The translations under genes were made by a program, and so were the position numbers. Shown here one piece after another: positions 44,995-48,076 of a stretch of 48,076 bases of DNA (positions are counted from its first letter, which is position 1; each line of letters starts with the position of its first letter). The notes under the pieces are model-generated. The model saw nothing but the letters and a program-made list of their open reading frames with translations, was not told the origin of the DNA and ran no database searches. Source of the stretch: Pseudobutyrivibrio ruminis (GTDB lineage Bacteria; Bacillota; Clostridia; Lachnospirales; Lachnospiraceae); assembly GCA_015057315.1 (NCBI GenBank), contig SVER01000027.1, positions 1-48,076 on the forward strand, written 5' to 3'.

Positions 44995-45012
44995 TATGTT
45001 TGCCTCCTCTTA

Positions 45013-45795
45013 TTAAATTACATGCTTTTCTTTAAGCTTGCCAACGATATAATCAACTGACTCCTTAGGGTCAAGAGCAACCTTCTCGCCTGCTCCCTTA
45101 CGAACCTTATCAGATGCCTTAGCAATCTTTGTTGGAGAACCAGCAAGACCGATGTTTGCATCATCAAGATCTGTAAGATCATCTCTACCCCAAACTGTTA
45201 CTTCCTTATCGAATGCATCGAAAATTCCGCCTGGAGTCATATAACGTGGCTCGTTAAGCTCTGCAAGAGCTGTTACAAGACAAGGCATCTGAGCCTTAAT
45301 CTCGTGATATCTATCCTCGTACTGACGCTGTACAATAACGTTGTTTCCTTCAACCTGAATCTTCTCAGCATATGAGATAACTGGAAGACCAAGATGCTCA
45401 GCGATCTGTGGACCAACCTGTGCTGTATCACCATCGATAGCCTGACGACCTGTGATGATAAGGTCATAATCAAGCTTCTTAAGGCCTGCAGCGATTGTTG
45501 AAGATGTTGCCCAAGTATCAGCACCACCAAGACGTCTATCTGTGATAAGAATTGCCTCATCAGCTCCCATTGCAAGAGCTTCGCGAAGCATATCATCAGC
45601 CTTTGGAAGACCCATTGTTACAACTGTAACCTTTGCGCCTGTTTCATCCTTAAGACGAAGAGCAGCCTCAAGACCTGCCTTGTCATCAGGGTTCATAATA
45701 GCAAGCATGCTTGCTCTATCAAGAGTTCCATCTGGGTTAAACTTTACGCCGCCCTTTGTATCAGGAACCTGTTTAATACATACTACGATATTCAT
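45013..45795 (-). CDS. etfB: Electron transfer flavoprotein beta subunit
   Basis: A 260-aa subunit that carries the second flavin or nucleotide site (MNIVVCIKQVPDT, DLIITGRQAIDGDTAQVGPQ, the conserved ETF-beta signature). It pairs with EtfA and Bcd, which flank it in the operon. Gaps are 30 nt from bcd and 18 nt to etfA. The gene uses strongly biased codons, like the rest of this operon, which suggests high expression. Confidence 0.98.
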   Translation of the reverse strand: MNIVVCIKQVPDTKGGVKFNPDGTLDRASMLAIMNPDDKAGLEAALRLKDETGAKVTVVTMGLPKADDMLREALAMGADEAILITDRRLGGADTWATSSTIAAGLKKLDYDLIITGRQAIDGDTAQVGPQIAEHLGLPVISYAEKIQVEGNNVIVQRQYEDRYHEIKAQMPCLVTALAELNEPRYMTPGGIFDAFDKEVTVWGRDDLTDLDDANIGLAGSPTKIAKASDKVRKGAGEKVALDPKESVDYIVGKLKEKHVI

Positions 45796-45825
45796 GTATT
45801 TAATCTCCTTTATATGATCCTAATC

Positions 45826-46995
45826 TTACTTGAGCATTGAGCCAGAGATAACCATTCTCTGAACCTCAGATGTTCCCTCATAAATCTCTGTAATCTTTGC
45901 ATCACGCATCATACGCTCTACGTCATACTCTCTTGTATAACCGTAACCACCGTGAAGCTGAACAGCCTTTGTTGTAACTGCCATAGCAGCCTCAGCAGCG
46001 AAAAGCTTAGCCTCAGCAGCCTCTACAGAGTAGCTTGTCTTGTGATCAACAGCATACTGATCCTTTGTGCAAGCAGCCTTGTAAACTAAGTACTTAGCAG
46101 CATCCATTCTAGCCTTCATATCAGCAAGCTGGAATGATGTGTTCTGGAATGCAGCGATTGGACGACCAAACTGCTTTCTTTCCTTTACGAAATCGATTGT
46201 TGCATCGATTGAGCCTTCGCCAATACCAAGAGCCTGAGCAGCGATACCAATACGTCCACCATCAAGTGTGTGCATTGCGATACCAAAGCCCTTACCTCTT
46301 GTACCAAGGAGGTTCTCCTTTGGAATACGGCAATCCTGGAAGATAAGCTCGTATGTAGAAGAAGCACGGATACCCATCTTCTTCTCCTTTGTACCGAATG
46401 TAAATCCAGGAGTATCCTTCTCTACGATGAATGCAGAGAACTTCTTAGACTTACGTCCCTTAGCATCCTCAACGATATCTGTAACTGCGATAACGATGTA
46501 GACGTCAGCTTCCTTACCGTTTGTGATGAAGCACTTAGAACCGTTAAGTACCCAAGAATCTCCATCTTCTACAGCCTTACACTGAGCGCCCTGAGCGTCT
46601 GTACCAGCACCTGGCTCTGTAAGAGCGAATGCACCAAGCTTCTTACCACTTGCAAGTGGAACTAAGTACTTCTGCTTCTGCTCTTCTGTACCATATGTAA
46701 GAATAGGATCGCAGCAAAGTGATGTATGTGCTGAAACGATAACACCTGTTGTACCGCAAACCTTTGAAAGCTCCTCTACGCACATGATGTATGTAAGAAC
46801 ATCACATCCCTGTCCGCCGTACTCCTTTGGTACTGGAATACCCATGAAGCCGTACTTCATCATCTTCTCAACGTTCTCACGTGGGAAAACTTCTGTCTCA
46901 TCAATTTCCTGAGCAACTGGCTTTACTTCATTCTGAGCGAAATCTCTGAATAACTGTCTAGCCATCTCATGCTTTTTATCTAATGTAAAATCCAT
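45826..46995 (-). CDS. bcd: Butyryl-CoA dehydrogenase
   Basis: A 389-aa acyl-CoA dehydrogenase that reduces crotonyl-CoA to butyryl-CoA using EtfAB. Motifs are ALTEPGAGTDAQG (substrate and flavin binding) and the C-terminal IYEGTSEVQRMVISG, which carries the catalytic Glu region. It starts 24 nt after hbd and precedes etfB. The operon context makes butyryl-CoA dehydrogenase the best call rather than a longer-chain enzyme. Confidence 0.97.
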   Translation of the reverse strand: MDFTLDKKHEMARQLFRDFAQNEVKPVAQEIDETEVFPRENVEKMMKYGFMGIPVPKEYGGQGCDVLTYIMCVEELSKVCGTTGVIVSAHTSLCCDPILTYGTEEQKQKYLVPLASGKKLGAFALTEPGAGTDAQGAQCKAVEDGDSWVLNGSKCFITNGKEADVYIVIAVTDIVEDAKGRKSKKFSAFIVEKDTPGFTFGTKEKKMGIRASSTYELIFQDCRIPKENLLGTRGKGFGIAMHTLDGGRIGIAAQALGIGEGSIDATIDFVKERKQFGRPIAAFQNTSFQLADMKARMDAAKYLVYKAACTKDQYAVDHKTSYSVEAAEAKLFAAEAAMAVTTKAVQLHGGYGYTREYDVERMMRDAKITEIYEGTSEVQRMVISGSMLK

Positions 46996-47019
46996 GATCT
47001 GAATCTCCTTTTATTTTTA

Positions 47020-47892
47020 TTACTGAGCATCTACTGCTGTCTTTGTACGGTCTGCGTTGTATACGTAGAATCCCTTACCAGACTTAACACCGAGGTTACC
47101 ACCACGAACCATCTTACGAAGAAGTGGGCAAGCACGATACTTGCTGTCGCCTGTTTCGTTGTAAAGAACATCCATGATTGCAAGGCAGATATCAAGACCG
47201 ATGAAATCACCAAGCTCAAGTGGTCCCATTGGGTGGTTAGCACCAAGCTTCATAGCAGCATCGATACCAGCGATATCAGAAACACCTTCCATCTTAATGA
47301 AAGCAGCTTCGTTAATCATTGGGATAAGGATACGGTTTACTACGAAACCAGCAGCCTCGTTAACCTGTACAGGAGTCTTTCCGATTTCCTCAGCAATCTT
47401 CTTAATCTTCTCTACAGTCTCAACTGGTGTGTTAACACCTGCGATAACTTCAACAAGCTTCATTCTGTCAGCTGGGTTGAAGAAGTGCATACCGATCATT
47501 GGACGTGTAAGTCCGTTACCAATCTCTGTGATTGAAAGAGATGATGTGTTAGAAGCGAAGATGCAGTCAGCCTTTGCAATCTTGTCAAGCTCAGCAAATG
47601 TTGTCTTCTTAACTTCCATGTTCTCGAAAGCTGCCTCAACGATGAGGTCGCAATCTGCACAAAGGTCTTCCTTAAGACCTGGTGTAATCTTAGCAAGGAT
47701 AGCATCTACAGTAGCCTGCTCCATCTTGCCTTTTTCAACAAGTCTTGCATAACCCTTAGCAATCTTGTCCTTTCCACCTTCTGCCCACTCCTGCTTAATA
47801 TCGCAGAGTGCTACTTCATAACCGTCTACCATTGCAAAAGCCTTTGCAATACCCTGGCCCATAGTACCAGCGCCAATTACGCCTACTTTCAT
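47020..47892 (-). CDS. hbd: 3-hydroxybutyryl-CoA dehydrogenase
   Basis: A 290-aa enzyme that reduces acetoacetyl-CoA to 3-hydroxybutyryl-CoA. The N-terminal Rossmann motif is GVIGAGTMGQGIAKAFA; the catalytic region is GMHFFNPADRMKLVEVI, followed by the helical dimerisation domain (GANHPMGPLELGDFIGLD). It lies 16 nt after thl with AGGAGG before the ATG. Confidence 0.97.
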   Translation of the reverse strand: MKVGVIGAGTMGQGIAKAFAMVDGYEVALCDIKQEWAEGGKDKIAKGYARLVEKGKMEQATVDAILAKITPGLKEDLCADCDLIVEAAFENMEVKKTTFAELDKIAKADCIFASNTSSLSITEIGNGLTRPMIGMHFFNPADRMKLVEVIAGVNTPVETVEKIKKIAEEIGKTPVQVNEAAGFVVNRILIPMINEAAFIKMEGVSDIAGIDAAMKLGANHPMGPLELGDFIGLDICLAIMDVLYNETGDSKYRACPLLRKMVRGGNLGVKSGKGFYVYNADRTKTAVDAQ

Positions 47893-47908
47893 TTATTTGT
47901 CCTCCTAA

Positions 47909-48076
<168 letters not shown>

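Noticed and set aside
47174..47752. 192-codon frame antisense to hbd
   Set aside because: hbd is intact and conserved on the other strand; the antisense frame follows from its strong codon bias.

Overview
This window looks like chromosome from a low-GC, strictly anaerobic, butyrate-producing Lachnospiraceae, most likely a rumen or gut Butyrivibrio or Pseudobutyrivibrio. The genus is inferred; no 16S gene or database search was available. Evidence: a butyryl-CoA operon (thl-hbd-bcd-etfB-etfA), oxygen-sensitive class III ribonucleotide reductase, HrcA/CIRCE heat-shock control, and several large secreted plant-polysaccharide hydrolases with CBM2, CBM13 and CBM6-like modules.

Layout. 1-580 is non-coding with three copies of a 40-bp repeat. 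581-7475 is a galactan-type locus: a 1192-aa cell-surface GH43-like enzyme, a divergent secreted M13 peptidase, and a LacI-type regulator; near-identical TAGTAAAATTTTA sites lie upstream of the hydrolase and of the regulator. 7563-11769 is metE-metF with a divergent LysR regulator. 11811-16305 is a xylan pair (GH10 xylanase, then GH43 arabinofuranosidase-like enzyme) whose CBM13 and CBM2 modules are near-duplicates. 16618-20566 holds a secreted HExxH peptidase candidate, a PAP2 membrane phosphatase and a LysM protein.

20690-27157 is a stress region: clpB and hsp20 each have a perfect CIRCE operator. Between them lie an XRE-type protein with an unrecognised C-terminal region, a patatin-like lipase and a lipoprotein. 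27375-31196 is a giant surface GH16 beta-glucanase. 31370-34040 is nrdD (with a fused C-terminal glutaredoxin-like domain) and NrdR-box-like operators. 34053-42129 holds a TPR lipoprotein, a CNNM/CorC protein, an unknown membrane protein, a cyclophilin, an Mrp ATPase, a split ThrE exporter and a GH2 enzyme. 42434-48076 is a MATE transporter and the butyrate operon, truncated in thl by the window edge.

The least explained content is intergenic: (i) long palindromes bounded by AGTCCGG and CCTCAT at 37713-37857 and 42161-42369, the second with tandem left ends; (ii) the 40-bp triple repeat at 199-390; (iii) a dispersed 30-bp TTGCTGA...TCAGCAA hairpin repeat at 23440 and 38826 with a half copy near 503; (iv) a DnaA-box-like cluster at 38917-39097. 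No CRISPR array, IS transposase, phage gene, tRNA or rRNA was seen. No complete new defence or biosynthetic system is evident.
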